From Jackrogersella multiformis (Eukaryota > Ascomycota > Sordariomycetes > Xylariales > Hypoxylaceae): a stretch of DNA of 64,000 bases. Below are positions 35,554-46,476 of this stretch, in pieces; the first letter of the stretch is position 1; each line of letters starts with the position of its first letter. Under the pieces are notes generated by a model. The model was given only the letters and a program-made list of their open reading frames with translations, did not search any database and was not told the origin of the DNA. Location: contig CADCXD010000002.1 of NCBI GenBank assembly GCA_902806575.1, positions 682,001 through 746,000 of the forward strand, in the 5' to 3' direction. A program made the translations under genes and the position numbers.

Positions 35554-38500
35554 TTATCTGCTGGCCTTGCCCTTCCCCTTGTCCTTCTCTTTCTCCTCAT
35601 TCTCCTTCCTCTTCTGATCTCGGTGCCATTTCGCCACGAACCCCTCCATCTCGACATGGACTCGCAACCCCTTTTCGCTGAGCGTGCTGTAAACCGACTT
35701 GAGTTCCGAATAGTCCAGATCTTTGACCAGCGTGATGAATGCTTCCATGAACACTTCCTTCGACCAGGGACAGTGCTGGAGTGCTCGGTAGAATACGCTC
35801 TTTGCCTTGGACTTTAGTTCCTCATTGTCGTGGCAGAATCTGATGTAAGATATCCAGATTTCGGGATGGTTCTTGCACGCCTCGCTCTCGACAGCGCGCT
35901 CGAAGGTTGCTAGGGCCGAATACACGTTGCCGGCGCGGAGCTCATATCGGATGCCAAATACCCGGCTGCTGACGCAGTCGTATGGTTCGACAAGGACGAC
36001 GTTGTCGAGGATCGAGCGCACCCTGTCATCAATGCTCAGACGCGTTTCTCTCCACGTGAAAAGGCTGAGAAAGATCGTGTTCTGAGGGAAGAAGTTGATG
36101 TACCTCGTAAGCTGCTCACGTAGGTATCCGAGTCTCAAAGGCCTAGATAGAGATGCGTCAGTACATGCCTATTATGTGTATTTAGAGATAGCTACTCACC
36201 CTTGGCTGGCATGATAGTAAAGCAAGCGAGCAGCAAATTGAAGCAGTCGCTCATGGGATGAACTACTGGCGAGACCACGGGAGACCAATTCATCGGAACA
36301 TGTCGAAATACTAGTAATTGCGGACCATATGTCCCCTTGGCTTTCACTCGACGGCTCCTTATTACTTTGTTGTGTCAAGTAATCGAGCAACGCCAAGCTT
36401 TCAGCGTAAACGATGGCGTTCTCGGTGTCGCCTGACGACAATAGATAATCTCGATTCACTGATAGAAACTGACGAGCTTTTAAGATCTGTGCTGTAGAGG
36501 CGGATGGGCTCTGTATTGTTGATGCTGCGGGAGATGTATCATCTGATAAGGCACATAGCTGAAGTGTAGCCTTGTTTAAGTTGCAGTCTTCGATTTCCAT
36601 CCACGCCGCAGCAATTCTCAACGAAAGCTTGTTGTGGGTTGGAATTGTTGTTAAGCTCATCGGAGAAGTTACGGCAGTGCGGGCGACCTCCTTGTTTCCC
36701 CTTGCCCATTCAAGTACGGCGTAGCCTCGATATAGAATGGCATTCGCCGAGTCCTGCTTCAACAGCGCCTTGGCCGTTTTTCTCTCTTGTCCTGGTTCAT
36801 TCACCGACTTAAAAGCGAGGTAGTATGGAGCAAGCTCACGGACTCCGAATGTACGAACAAGTTGCTTCAATGTGATCAAAATCCACTGGTACTGATCGGT
36901 GGGAATATTGTCTTGAATCATCTTTATACTCTTAAACCATTTGGGTGATGGAAAGAGGACTTCTGGTGTGACAGTCATTCGTTGATAATCGTGTGAGAAT
37001 TCCGGCGGCCTTTTATTATGCTCTTCGGGATTCGCGATCAAGTATAGTGAGGTGTTTTTGGCAATGGATTTCGACGGGGTGCGAACGAGGAAATCATCCT
37101 GAACTATGACTCGAATGATATCACCAGAGTAGAGTGCTGGGGGTAACTGGCAAAATATCAAGAACGAGTCTAGCAATTGATTCTGGGTATCTGGAATAAC
37201 GTCTTCCGGAATGCATAAGATTATATCCTGGATATCCGCAAACATGACCACTCGAAATGGATCATCCTCTGTTCCATCGTCCATAGTACGAGCAGGGTTT
37301 GTAGCAAACCAATTCTTTTGTAGCTCAATGATTGACCATGCTATATACCCGTCTCGAGTATTTGGAACCATCAGGTTTTCTAATCCTTTGGATTCGGGAG
37401 GCTCTGTTGTTCCACCACTGCGTTCGAAAGCTGCCCATCCTTGAGCTGAATCTTCTCCAATGCGGGGCACTTCGCTTTCCCAGAAGTCCTGAAAGCTGGA
37501 TGGTACTTTATTCTTTGATTGCTTTGGTATAGACGAAGGGCGCGCGAAGGTCATTTCTAGTGTAGCCTGCCACGCTGCCGTGGCAAGTTCTCCGTATCCG
37601 GCGTCTGAGATGAAGCGCGTAAGTCTTAAAAACACGTAGATGATTTGTTCGTAAAGTTGGACTTGGTGTGAATGAGATTCCTTCTTCGAAGCCTGCGATT
37701 CCAAGAGTCGTAGTCGCTCGACATAGAGCTGCTTGATATTCTCATACTGAAACGTCAATAGCCTCGTCTGGCGAAAGGTTATATACTCTTTCCACAACTC
37801 GAAACTAGTTCCATGCTTCTCAAGAGCTTCATCCCACCGCTTTGACAGGGCCTTGACGCCCCATGCCTTAGAACCTTCTCGCATGATTCTTAGCTGTAAT
37901 TTCTCTCGCTGCAAATCGGTGGTGGCATGAGAGTACGCTTGCTCAAGCATAGATAACTTGATGTCAGTAAAACTCTTGACTTCTGCTGCGGTGGGGTGAT
38001 AAAAATCTTGCCCACTTATTCGTAGAAGAGTATCTTGGTGATTGACTAATTCGAACCAGGCATCAATATCTTGCGGATGATCTCGTACCCTCCTAGAAAG
38101 CTCAACCGATCTCAAGTTTACGGGATCACCCAATCCTCGATTCCTTGGGCCTGCGGATGCATCACTTGCATAGTCTACATCGCTGTCGGAATGCTCATGG
38201 ATTTTGCTCTTCCCATGGATTGACCTATAAGATTGACCTTCCTCGTTTGACGAATCTCCCGGTTCAGAATCGTCTCGTTTTCTTTTTTTCAGAGGCCTAA
38301 GGGGGACAAAATCTTCTGATCCTGTCACGGTTCGTGATTGTTCCTGCCGGACCCTGATAGGCTGCGATCTATGATGACCACCCTTAGCCAAGAGGGTCTT
38401 CCTGTCGTTACTAAGCAGAGAACGGCTTTCATGATGGCCTAGCATAAAGAACTCGTCACGGCTCCCGGTATGATCAACTCTCATATAGCCATCTGCACCA

Positions 38501-38859
38501 AGAATACGGCCGGAACCAAAACGTCGGTAATTAGGAACATCTCGACGATTGATGCTGCCGTATCTCCTAATCAAAGAGTCACCTCGTTTATCATAAACGA
38601 ATAAGTGATCTTTGTCTTGTTCTGATGGGGTTGGACGACATGGAAACTTGAGACGGCGAATATCACTAGTCTGATGAGATGCATCTGTTACTGAATGGTG
38701 GCGATCACCTTTTTGAGGAACTGGACACTCATCATGTCGTTCATCATGTCGTCTCGACTTATTATCTTTAGTGTCCGTTTGGCTTTGAGCTGTCTCGGGA
38801 TTTGGCTTGAACGAAGAGAACTTTGGCACAGTCGACGTCTTTCCCTGCTTAGACGACAT
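35554..38859 (-). CDS. NRDE-2 family RNA-surveillance/splicing factor
   Basis: Two exons (38859-36200, 36142-35554) joined across a 57-nt phase-2 intron give about 1082 residues. The family (NRDE-2 in worms and mammals, Nrl1 in fission yeast) works in the nucleus with the Mtr4-like helicase and spliceosome parts to control intron retention, cryptic introns and RNA-directed heterochromatin. The first about 240 residues are charged and disordered, with a basic cluster KKRKRDD near 192 as a likely nuclear signal. The NRDE-2 domain starts near 250 with the HAT-like repeat motif DIDAWFELVNHQD, followed by helical HAT/TPR-like repeats to about 1060 (e.g. GYIAWSIIELQKNWF, EIWISYIRFC). The tail is Lys/Glu-rich (KRKENEEKEKDKGKGKA). 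Length fits the family. The gene is divergent from the CLC gene and convergent with GH64. Confidence 0.92.
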
Positions 38860-38946
38860 CGTGAGATAGATGTAACCTCGTATGCATTCTGAATGAGATT
38901 TGCGTGTGTGTGGTACTCATCATATCCCAAGTACCGATGTGTTAAT

Positions 38947-38997
38947 TACCTAGGTACCTAGGTAGGCATCTATTAACCGTAACTGTTCACCTAGGTG
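38947..38997. repeat. Three CCTAGG-centred palindromes close to the NRDE-2 start
   Basis: Two overlapping TACCTAGGTA units at 38947-38966 and a third variant, TTCACCTAGGTGAA, at 38986-38999, itself a perfect 14-bp palindrome. They lie 90-140 bases upstream of the NRDE-2 start codon. Confidence 0.85.
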
Positions 38998-40009
38998 AAT
39001 AAGGATCTTGAAGTATGTATATTTAGTGCAGGGGTAGCGTTAAATCGGTTAAGATATCAAGGCATGGACGGCATTGACGACATTGATGAAGCTGCGAGGT
39101 TGAATACCGTGACTTGTGGAAACAAAAGATGAAGTGTGGGACGCGGTTTTAGTGGATTTAGTAGCTTTAGTGGGTTTTTAGCGGCATGGCGTGGAGCTGA
39201 CGATCGTGTTTAGCGGCTGTTTCACCCTCCTATTCTTAGGTAGGTAAAGTAACTTACTGTACAGGTACAAAATATGTACAAATAAGTGCGTATTTTACAA
39301 GTGATGTTACACCAGAAATGATACGAAGCTGGGCAGTTGGGGTGGTACAGTGTACGTCGCCTTATAGATCTGCCCCACAATGATATAATTTCCATGTGGT
39401 CAATATGCCCAGGTGCCATTCTGGTTCTAAGGTTTAAGGTCGCAAACAAACAACTGATGCAAGCGCGTTTAAAGATAATTCTTTGACCACCTACAAATGT
39501 CAAATGTACCTACCTAGGTAGGTGCCTACACAATATTCCCGACCCACCCTACCCCATCTGATCTTCGGATACCAAGGTAGTCCTTACCTAGATGCGTAAA
39601 TGATTACTAGTATCTAGAGTTACACATTCAAGGACACCAACAGTTAGGTTATTCTAGGGTCTTTGACGAACCTTGGTGCCTTGGAAGTTGCTTGGAAAGG
39701 CAGGAAGGGTGGAGAGATAATGGCAATGGGTTGTATGTAATAATAAGGCGCCATCAGAATTACTCCACCTAGCATACTCCCCGGGAGCTGCTGACCCCTA
39801 CTTATTACCTATTACCTAGGTAGTAACCTACTTGACCTATCTCTTTACGAACATACCTGCCTAGGTACATATAAGTAATATAACTATCATCCTCGACTTG
39901 CTAAACCTCCTAACTTACCTACCTTATGTCCTTGCTATCATTTCTCAGTGCCTCATCCAATTTTCAACCACGCTCTCCAGGCATATCGCCTGCTGAATCT
40001 TTCGCGCCC

Positions 40010-40063
40010 ATGACGCCCATGACGCCCATGACGCCCAAGACGAGCCCGAGCCCCCTGAGCTAG
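40010..40063 (+). promoter_or_regulatory. Upstream ORF of 17 codons built from a 9-bp tandem repeat
   Basis: The sequence CCCATGACG is repeated three times (about 40007-40033) with a fourth degenerate copy. The first ATG opens a frame encoding MTPMTPMTP, then a Ser/Pro tail, and stops at TAG 40061-40063, 76 bases before the CLC start. Three in-frame ATGs in tandem make initiation here likely if the leader contains it. Such an upstream ORF could reduce or condition translation of the exchanger. Leader extent is not known. Confidence 0.55.
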
Positions 40064-40139
40064 CTACCATCCACCTCTATTATCTTACCCCCCACGCCCC
40101 TGTTTCGACCCTCTCCGACGTCGCCATCAGCTATCCGCC

Positions 40140-42962
40140 ATGACCACCAATACGCCTCATTACGACGGTTCCCACCAGTCGGTCCCCGCCTCTCCGACCC
40201 ATTCGCGCCATCATTCGAGAAGAACCAGACGAAACTCGATCTCTGAAGTCCCGGATGAGAATACCGCTCTTCTGCGTCCTTCGCACTCACACGTGCGTAT
40301 CCAGAGCCCCATAGGTACCCCGAGGGGTTTTCTGTCGAGGAATCAAAGCTATACTGGTTAATAAATCCCCCCCCCCCCTGCCTTGCTTCTGGCAATCCGA
40401 ATTAACCCTCCTATGTTAGGAACACTCCACGGCTCACGATACCACAACCGACATGAATCATGGGGACAACGTTTGGTACAAGCTCTTTCAGATCGTCAAG
40501 ACCCCATGACTGAGTCCAAAGGCTCGCTTCTGGGTGATGACCGGATATGGTACGATCAGTTTACCTCGACCGACTGGGTACACGATAGTATCGCCGACGC
40601 CTACCGAGTAAAAAAGTTACGTAGCAGGAAGGGTTTCTGGGGCAGAGCCGTTGTGTTGTTTGATAGCGCCCAGGGCTGGATACTGAGCGCCGTGGTTGGC
40701 GTTCTGGTAGCCCTGGTCGCTTATTGTGTTGATGTAGCCGAGACTACTATATTTGACTTCAAGGACGGCTACTGTACACGAGGATGGTACCTGAGAGAAA
40801 AGGTAATACATGAGTACCCCATAAATATGCTAGTCGAATGGCCGTTTTACTTTGTTGCGGGCACCTGGTAGCTGACAATGCTAAATAGAAATGCTGTCCA
40901 CATGGATCATGTACTGATTGGCGATCTTGGTCCGAGGTTCTGGGTGGTCATCCTTTCGGCGATGTTTGGACGGAATTCGGCATCTATGTCATCGCCGTCC
41001 TCATTCTCTCAGTTCTCGCATGCTTACTTACTCTCACGACTAAGACCGTGGTCCCTTCGGCTTACCGTATGTCGACGTTAGATGAGAATCTAGCTGCCGA
41101 GTACTCCCAGCAGTTAGATGAAAACGAGAATGATGAGGACGGCAACATCAGCCCAAGGGAGATTCCTCCGAGCCGTGTCGACTATTCGCCTCCGATGATA
41201 TACTATTCTGCGGCCGGTAGTGGTGTAGCTGAAGTTCGCGTTATTCTCAGTGGATTCGTTCTGCATGGCTTTCTTGGTTTCAAGACTCTCATCATCAAAT
41301 CCGCGGGATTAATTCTCAGTGTAGCTTCCGGCCTGAGTCTTGGCAAAGAAGGCCCCTACGTCCATATTGCAACCTGTATTGGTAATATTTGCTGTCGAAT
41401 TTTCTCCAAGTACGATCGTAACGACGGCAAGAGGCGCGAGGTATTATCCGCTGCTGCCGCGGCAGGCGTTGTTGTCGCTTTCGGGGCTCCTCTCGGCGGC
41501 GTCCTGTTTGGGCTCGAGGAGGTAGCCTATTATTTCCCGGCGAAGACGCTTTTCCGCACCTTCTTTTGCTGCATCGTCGCAGCTCTATCCTTGAAGTTTC
41601 TCAATCCCTATGGGACACATAAGATCGTCATGTTCGAGGTTCGCTACAAAATCGATTGGGAGTGGTTCGAATTGGTCGGCTTCATTCTAGTAGGGATATT
41701 AGGTGGCGCTTTCGGGGCTTTGTTCATCAAGGCCTCACGTCGCTGGGCTCTGTCTTTCCGCAAAATCCCGGCCATCAAGAAATATCCTCTTCTTGAGGTC
41801 GTTCTAGTGGCCCTGGTGACTGGGCTGGTTGGTTATTGGAACACTTTGACCAAGCTTCCGGTCGCTAAGCTTCTGTTGAACCTAGCCGCGCCCTGCGGAG
41901 ATGATAGCAGAGATGACGAGTTGGGTCTCTGCCCGTCAAATATCGACGAGATACCCGGTATCATTCGGATGTTGCTCGCTGCCTTTGTCATCAAGGGGTT
42001 TCTCACAACAATTACGTTCGGCATAAAAGTACCTGCGGGCATTTACGTCCCCTCTATGGTTGTCGGTGGTCTTATGGGGAGGATCATCGGCCACCTTGTT
42101 CAATGGATAGTACTTCGATTTCCGCACTGGAGCATCTGGGGAAGCTGTCCCCTTCTTCAGGAGTCGACGTGCGTCCAGCCGGGCGTGTATGGGTTGATTG
42201 CCGCGGGCTCGACTATGTGTGGCGTGACGAGATTGTCTGTCACCCTTGCTGTCATTCTCTTCGAGCTCACCGGAAGTTTGGACTACGTCTTGCCCTTTTC
42301 TTTAGCAATTCTCGTCGCTAAATGGACAGCGGACGCCTTGGAACCGCTCAGTATCTATGACCTCTTAACGAACATGAATGCTTACCCATACCTGGACAAC
42401 AAACATAAGCCTATCTTCACATCCGACCTCGCGGATATAGTTCCGCGTATCCGCCATGGGCGTGTCATTGATATTACAGACTCGCCTTTAGTCCCGGCTA
42501 CAAAGCTTCGTTCCCAACTAGAAATTCTGCACCGAGCTGGGGAGTTAGATGGGGGGCTACCGATAGTCAGGGATAATATTCTCGTCGGTCTGATCCCGGC
42601 ACCTGATCTGGAATATGCTTTGGATAATCTTGAGGACGAGAGCACGAATTTCTGTCTCATGGCCAGCGTGCCCAGCATTGATGATGAAGAACCTCCGGAG
42701 CGGGATCCGACCGACTTCACGCACTATATAGATCCGGCTCCTGTCGCTTTGGATATCAGGTCCCCGATGGACTTGGTGTATGAATGCTTTGCTAAACTTG
42801 GCTTGCGGTATATATGCGTCTTGAAAGACGGGCGCTATGTGGGGATGGTAAGTTCAATGACGCCGATGTCTTAGCCACCGCATACTGACTTTAATACAGA
42901 CCCATAAGAAGAGATTCGTAAAGTACCTGCGCGAACTGGAAGAGAAGGAACACAACCTCTAA
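40140..42962 (+). CDS. CLC-family chloride/proton exchanger with two CBS domains (Gef1/CLC-3 type)
   Basis: Four exons (40140-40314, 40420-40802, 40889-42847, 42900-42962) give about 859 residues with consistent phases. It is an endomembrane Cl-/H+ antiporter, like yeast Gef1 and animal CLC-3, supporting acidification and metal-ion handling in the late secretory pathway. A cytosolic N-terminus (about 1-130) precedes the first membrane helix. GSGVAE (289-294) matches the first anion-filter motif, with Pro replaced by Ala. GKEGP (331-335) contains the gating Glu333. FGLEEVAYYFP (about 386-396) carries the internal proton-transfer Glu, so exchange and not channel activity is expected. GIKVPAGIYVPS is the second filter region. 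Two CBS domains fill about 665-859 and may bind nucleotide. The Cys-rich loop KCCPHGSC sits at the start of exon 3. The final exon of 20 codons completes the second CBS domain. Confidence 0.94.
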
Positions 42963-43570
42963 GTGGCATTTCTTTTCAGATGTTCATCGTTTCTTGCTTG
43001 CGAGTTTATTGGTATATATTATAGTGAAGTTGTCTCGAGGCCTCTTCAAGGTACATATATAGAACATGATGGGTTGACGGTTCGACATTGCATCGTTATG
43101 GGAATTTGGCGTGTTTGCATGGCTTGGGACTTTTGGGGTTGCTGTTCTTTTTTATGGCATCACTAGTTATCTCGCGAATCTGAAGTGGCTTGACATTGAT
43201 TACGGATCACCAACTGATATAACAGACACACATCGAGAGTTCTGGATACGATGCACTGCATATTCCCGCCTCTAGAAATGCACACCAAATCTTCGCATCT
43301 CGGTAAGGAAGTAGATAGACTAAAGCTAAGCCGCGACTCGGCCTAGCCCATCGACAGCGAACTCGTTAACCTACTAGGTTTCGTAGGTTTGAGATACTAC
43401 CCTCCTCGGAAGACCATCTTGGCTATTCTACGTATCGCTTTATCAACGGTTTTCTCTCATTTTGCTCTGTAGAAGATACCCAGGCTAGCGAGTACTGTTG
43501 TCATAATGAGGAGAGGAAATATTGCAAGGTTGTCTTTTTACAATCAAAAGGTTAGAACATAAATACAACC

Positions 43571-43672
43571 ACCTACCTAGGTACCTACCTAGACCATCAA
43601 AGTGTACGTATAAATTATCACCTTAGACATACCCTAAAAAGGTTACTGAGACACCTACGTACCTAGGTAGAT
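43571..43672. repeat. Paired ACCTACCTAGGTACCTACCT and TACGTACCTAGGTAG elements
   Basis: Two copies of the dispersed palindromic element, at 43571-43592 and 43651-43672. The first has extended ACCT half-sites on both sides. Confidence 0.8.
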
Positions 43673-44031
43673 ACTTTTCTAAGAAGCACTGGGGGGCGAA
43701 TGGGCCTGTGAATCAGTAGAGAAATGCCAGTGGAAGGAGTATATACTTGCTGGATATCAAGATACAGATGTATAGTATAGATATTGCAAGATGAACGCTC
43801 AAGGAGTTGATATATGTGCAAAGGCAACAATTCATCTCCTAAGCGATAATATTTCTCATCAGGAGCTCTCCTAAGCAGCATATATGAGATACCTAATAAA
43901 TTAACTCTCGATATCAGAATATTATTTCCGTTATTCCTTCGATGATATACTACTGTTGACTGAGCTAACCAACGAACTATAAGCATGATGTGGAAGAAAA
44001 AATGACGATGATCCGTTTAAATGTTTCAGCA

Positions 44032-44053
44032 CCCTAACCCTAACCCTAACCCT
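44032..44053 (-). repeat. Interstitial telomere-like tract, (CCCTAA)n on the + strand
   Basis: Three and two-thirds CCCTAA units. It is the reverse complement of the tract at 8259-8280, so the two face opposite ways about 36 kb apart. Possible telobox or remnant of chromosome-end repair. Confidence 0.88.
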
Positions 44054-45366
44054 CAGTGTCTTCCACCATATATATACCTAATATGTCTGTGTACCTAGGA
44101 CATAGCAGCGTGCTCTTTACTATACCTAGGTAGATCTGAACCTCCTTAACCTAAGAATTCCCAAGGGACAATAGCGAAGCTCAATACGATCACCTGGGCA
44201 CGTATCCCTTCCAATCTAGTATCTCGGTCAGCTTTACGTACCTAGGTACATACACTAGATAGTCCTCCAATGATCAATCAAGCACTTATATCGACAAGGT
44301 CAGAAATGAACTGCTCGTAAGACAGCGTATGATAAAGCTTGAGGGTGGTTAACTAAGGCGTAAGCCGTGAGATTGTTGGGGGGCAGTCTTCAAGCACAGC
44401 ATTCTCGAAGCTCCACTACAAAATATGAGAGATCTATGCAAGGTAGATGGGTATTGTAGGCCATTTAGGCCTGTTGGATTTATTAACAATTCATATGGTA
44501 GCTCGAAATCCCGTCGATATATGTATATACATCCGAGTGGAAAAGGTATCGTCGTCCGTGTGGTATGCTATACTTGCAGTCGAAGCTCAACTTCGACAAA
44601 AACTCATCCAGAGTTGAGAATTCCACCTTTCGCATATCCGACCTCAAGTCCAACTGTTGAATCTAACGCCGTGGCAATGCTTCGTTCATGATATCCTTTA
44701 TTCGTCGTACATATCCCATATCCACCATGTCGGCGCTTTTGTAAGTCCGGATGATAGCCTTGCTTCAACCGCTACAGCGAGAAGTACTGGTGACTACCGC
44801 CTCGTAAGCACGAGGCCGATCGACGAGTGTTCGATCCACCTCTATGGTAAGGAAGATAAGTCACACGCTATGGTGGAGTGGTTATAAAAATTCCGTATGT
44901 TCCATATACCCGGCGGTTATGATCTTATCCGGCAAGCCTAAAGACCCAACCACAAGCGCGAATATCCTTAATGTAAACCAAACTCCACTAGGTCGTCCAA
45001 GGGCTTGGATACCGATGACTAGGACTGACGTTATGTTCCTCAAATATCAGGAGAGGAAAAACCCGGATCAGTGTGTTACTCTCCAATCACCGTTAGAGGT
45101 ACTAATTCCGGCAGAAGGTTGATTATAGCTAGGTATGTATATCCGAGCATCGATACGAGGGTCGGGTTGGATGATACCGAGTGAAAACTCACGATGGTAG
45201 AGACTTCAATCCCTAGTTTCGTGGCCAAGTTGTTATTATACTATAGAAATGGTAAGTTATTGTTCTCTCGGCTAGGACTCTACAACTAGAAGTAGGGTGT
45301 CTGTTTAGAAGAGAATCGCGGCTTACCATTATTATTGTGATGAATACCACGATATTCCCTAGACGT

Positions 45367-46476
45367 TCACGTTTTGTACATAAACCATCCTACTTCGGGT
45401 TGTATCGTGTCATTTCCGGTACTCCGTCGCATCTGCGGCCTCCCATCGGCGTTGACCGTCTCTTTGGGCCTGGACGCTCGCATCGCCATCGAACCGGCGA
45501 CCATCTCGGTAGGTATCTCGATGCCGTCATCCAGCAGCGTCACCGGGACTTTGGCGAACCCGCTTGGCATCTGACTCCTTGTCAACGTGACCTCCTGTCC
45601 TGGTTTTGATCCGTGCAGACACCGACCGCTCTCATCCCAGAAACAAAACGAGGTGATCCATCCAGAGTAAGCGACAGTGCCACTGCCATTAGGCACATGT
45701 TCATTACAGATCCCCTGCCAGAACCTCCTCGTAGTCTGGCTTTCGGGGTCCCTAAAACTTGCGATGAACCCATCTAAAACAGGTTGAAGCAATTGGAACC
45801 ACCGTGACGGCTCCGAACCGAAAGTCGTTAGTCGTTCAGCTCGCTCGCGGAGCTTGGTCCAATCGCTCTCCTCGCCAAGTAAGGTTACGGAAGGTATTCC
45901 ACATCGCGTCCCCCAACTATACGTATAGTATTTCTGCATCGTGCCCATGAAAATGATGCTAGCGACTGCCTGGTCGACCTTGGTTGTTGTCGTGAAAGCT
46001 GGTAGGATCCATTGCTGCAGACCCTCGTCTCGCACGTTCTCTTGCAAGACCTTCGTCATTGCGTATGCCATTTTGCCATGGTCGACCCCGTCTAGACCAA
46101 TATCTATATGCAGCTCCTGCTGAGCTTCATGGCTGCAGAATCGTTTGCGCAGCTCCTCCGAGTGCGCATTGACGTATGCGCTAAATTGCGTCAGGATGGC
46201 GAACCAGACATCCTCAGGTCGTATTACGAGGCAATGGTGCTCGTTATACGCATCTACACAAGCGTGGACAAATCCGTTTTTGGTGGCGAAGACATTATCC
46301 TTTCTCTGCAGCTCCATGAACGAACTTTGTACCAACTGTCTGGCTCGTGGCGGACTAGTGCGGGTGTCGTCGGTCAGCGTGTAATGTAACAAGATATCGG
46401 GCGACGATGCGAGCCTATATCTGCGACCTACCCAGGATCTCGACCCGTGATCCGATGGCCTGACTGTGACGGGCAT
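45367..46476 (-). CDS. DUF4419 family protein, function unknown
   Basis: A single-exon protein of 369 residues. It matches the DUF4419 family common in filamentous fungi and some bacteria: the start MPVTVRPS, then NGFVHACVDAYNEHHCLVIRPEDVWFAILTQFS-like core (about 65-105), then the YVNAH-EELR motif, a central IASIIFMGTMQKYY region, and the C-terminal WITSFCFWDESGRC and DTIQPEVGWFMY. Family length is similar, so the gene looks complete. No enzyme activity is established for the family, no signal peptide or membrane segment is seen, and the neighbourhood gives no clue. The first ATG begins exactly at the conserved family start. Many antisense frames overlap it and are shadows. Confidence 0.9.
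   Translation of the reverse strand: MPVTVRPSDHGSRSWVGRRYRLASSPDILLHYTLTDDTRTSPPRARQLVQSSFMELQRKDNVFATKNGFVHACVDAYNEHHCLVIRPEDVWFAILTQFSAYVNAHSEELRKRFCSHEAQQELHIDIGLDGVDHGKMAYAMTKVLQENVRDEGLQQWILPAFTTTTKVDQAVASIIFMGTMQKYYTYSWGTRCGIPSVTLLGEESDWTKLRERAERLTTFGSEPSRWFQLLQPVLDGFIASFRDPESQTTRRFWQGICNEHVPNGSGTVAYSGWITSFCFWDESGRCLHGSKPGQEVTLTRSQMPSGFAKVPVTLLDDGIEIPTEMVAGSMAMRASRPKETVNADGRPQMRRSTGNDTIQPEVGWFMYKT

Larger units (their letters stand above)
38860..40139. promoter_or_regulatory. Divergent promoter region between NRDE-2 and CLC genes
   Basis: A 1.28-kb interval separating two start codons on opposite strands, so it must contain both promoters unless an unseen gene lies inside. It holds at least five TACCTAGGTA-type palindromes (38947-38966, 38988-38997, 39507-39522, 39813-39822, 39858-39867), GTTTAG-rich sequence near 39140-39180 and a 9-bp repeat upstream ORF just before the CLC start. 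A 93-codon antisense frame at 39222-39503 is not credible. Confidence 0.55.
42963..45366. other. Intergenic region with ACCTAGGT elements and telomere-like tract
   Basis: No supportable gene. Frames at 43663-43986 (-) and 44425-45122 (+) have no recognisable domain and overlap other frames. Repeats: TACCTAGGTA elements at 43571-43592, 43651-43672, 44092-44101, 44123-44132 and 44239-44248, and a CCCTAA tract at 44032-44053. Confidence 0.5.

Noticed and set aside
43663..43986. 107-codon minus-strand frame
   Set aside because: Contains an ACCTAGGT repeat, lacks any domain and has no plausible continuation.
44425..45122. Series of 76-92 codon plus-strand frames that might be a decayed gene
   Set aside because: No recognisable domain, frames do not join with sensible splice sites, and no homologous protein family came to mind.
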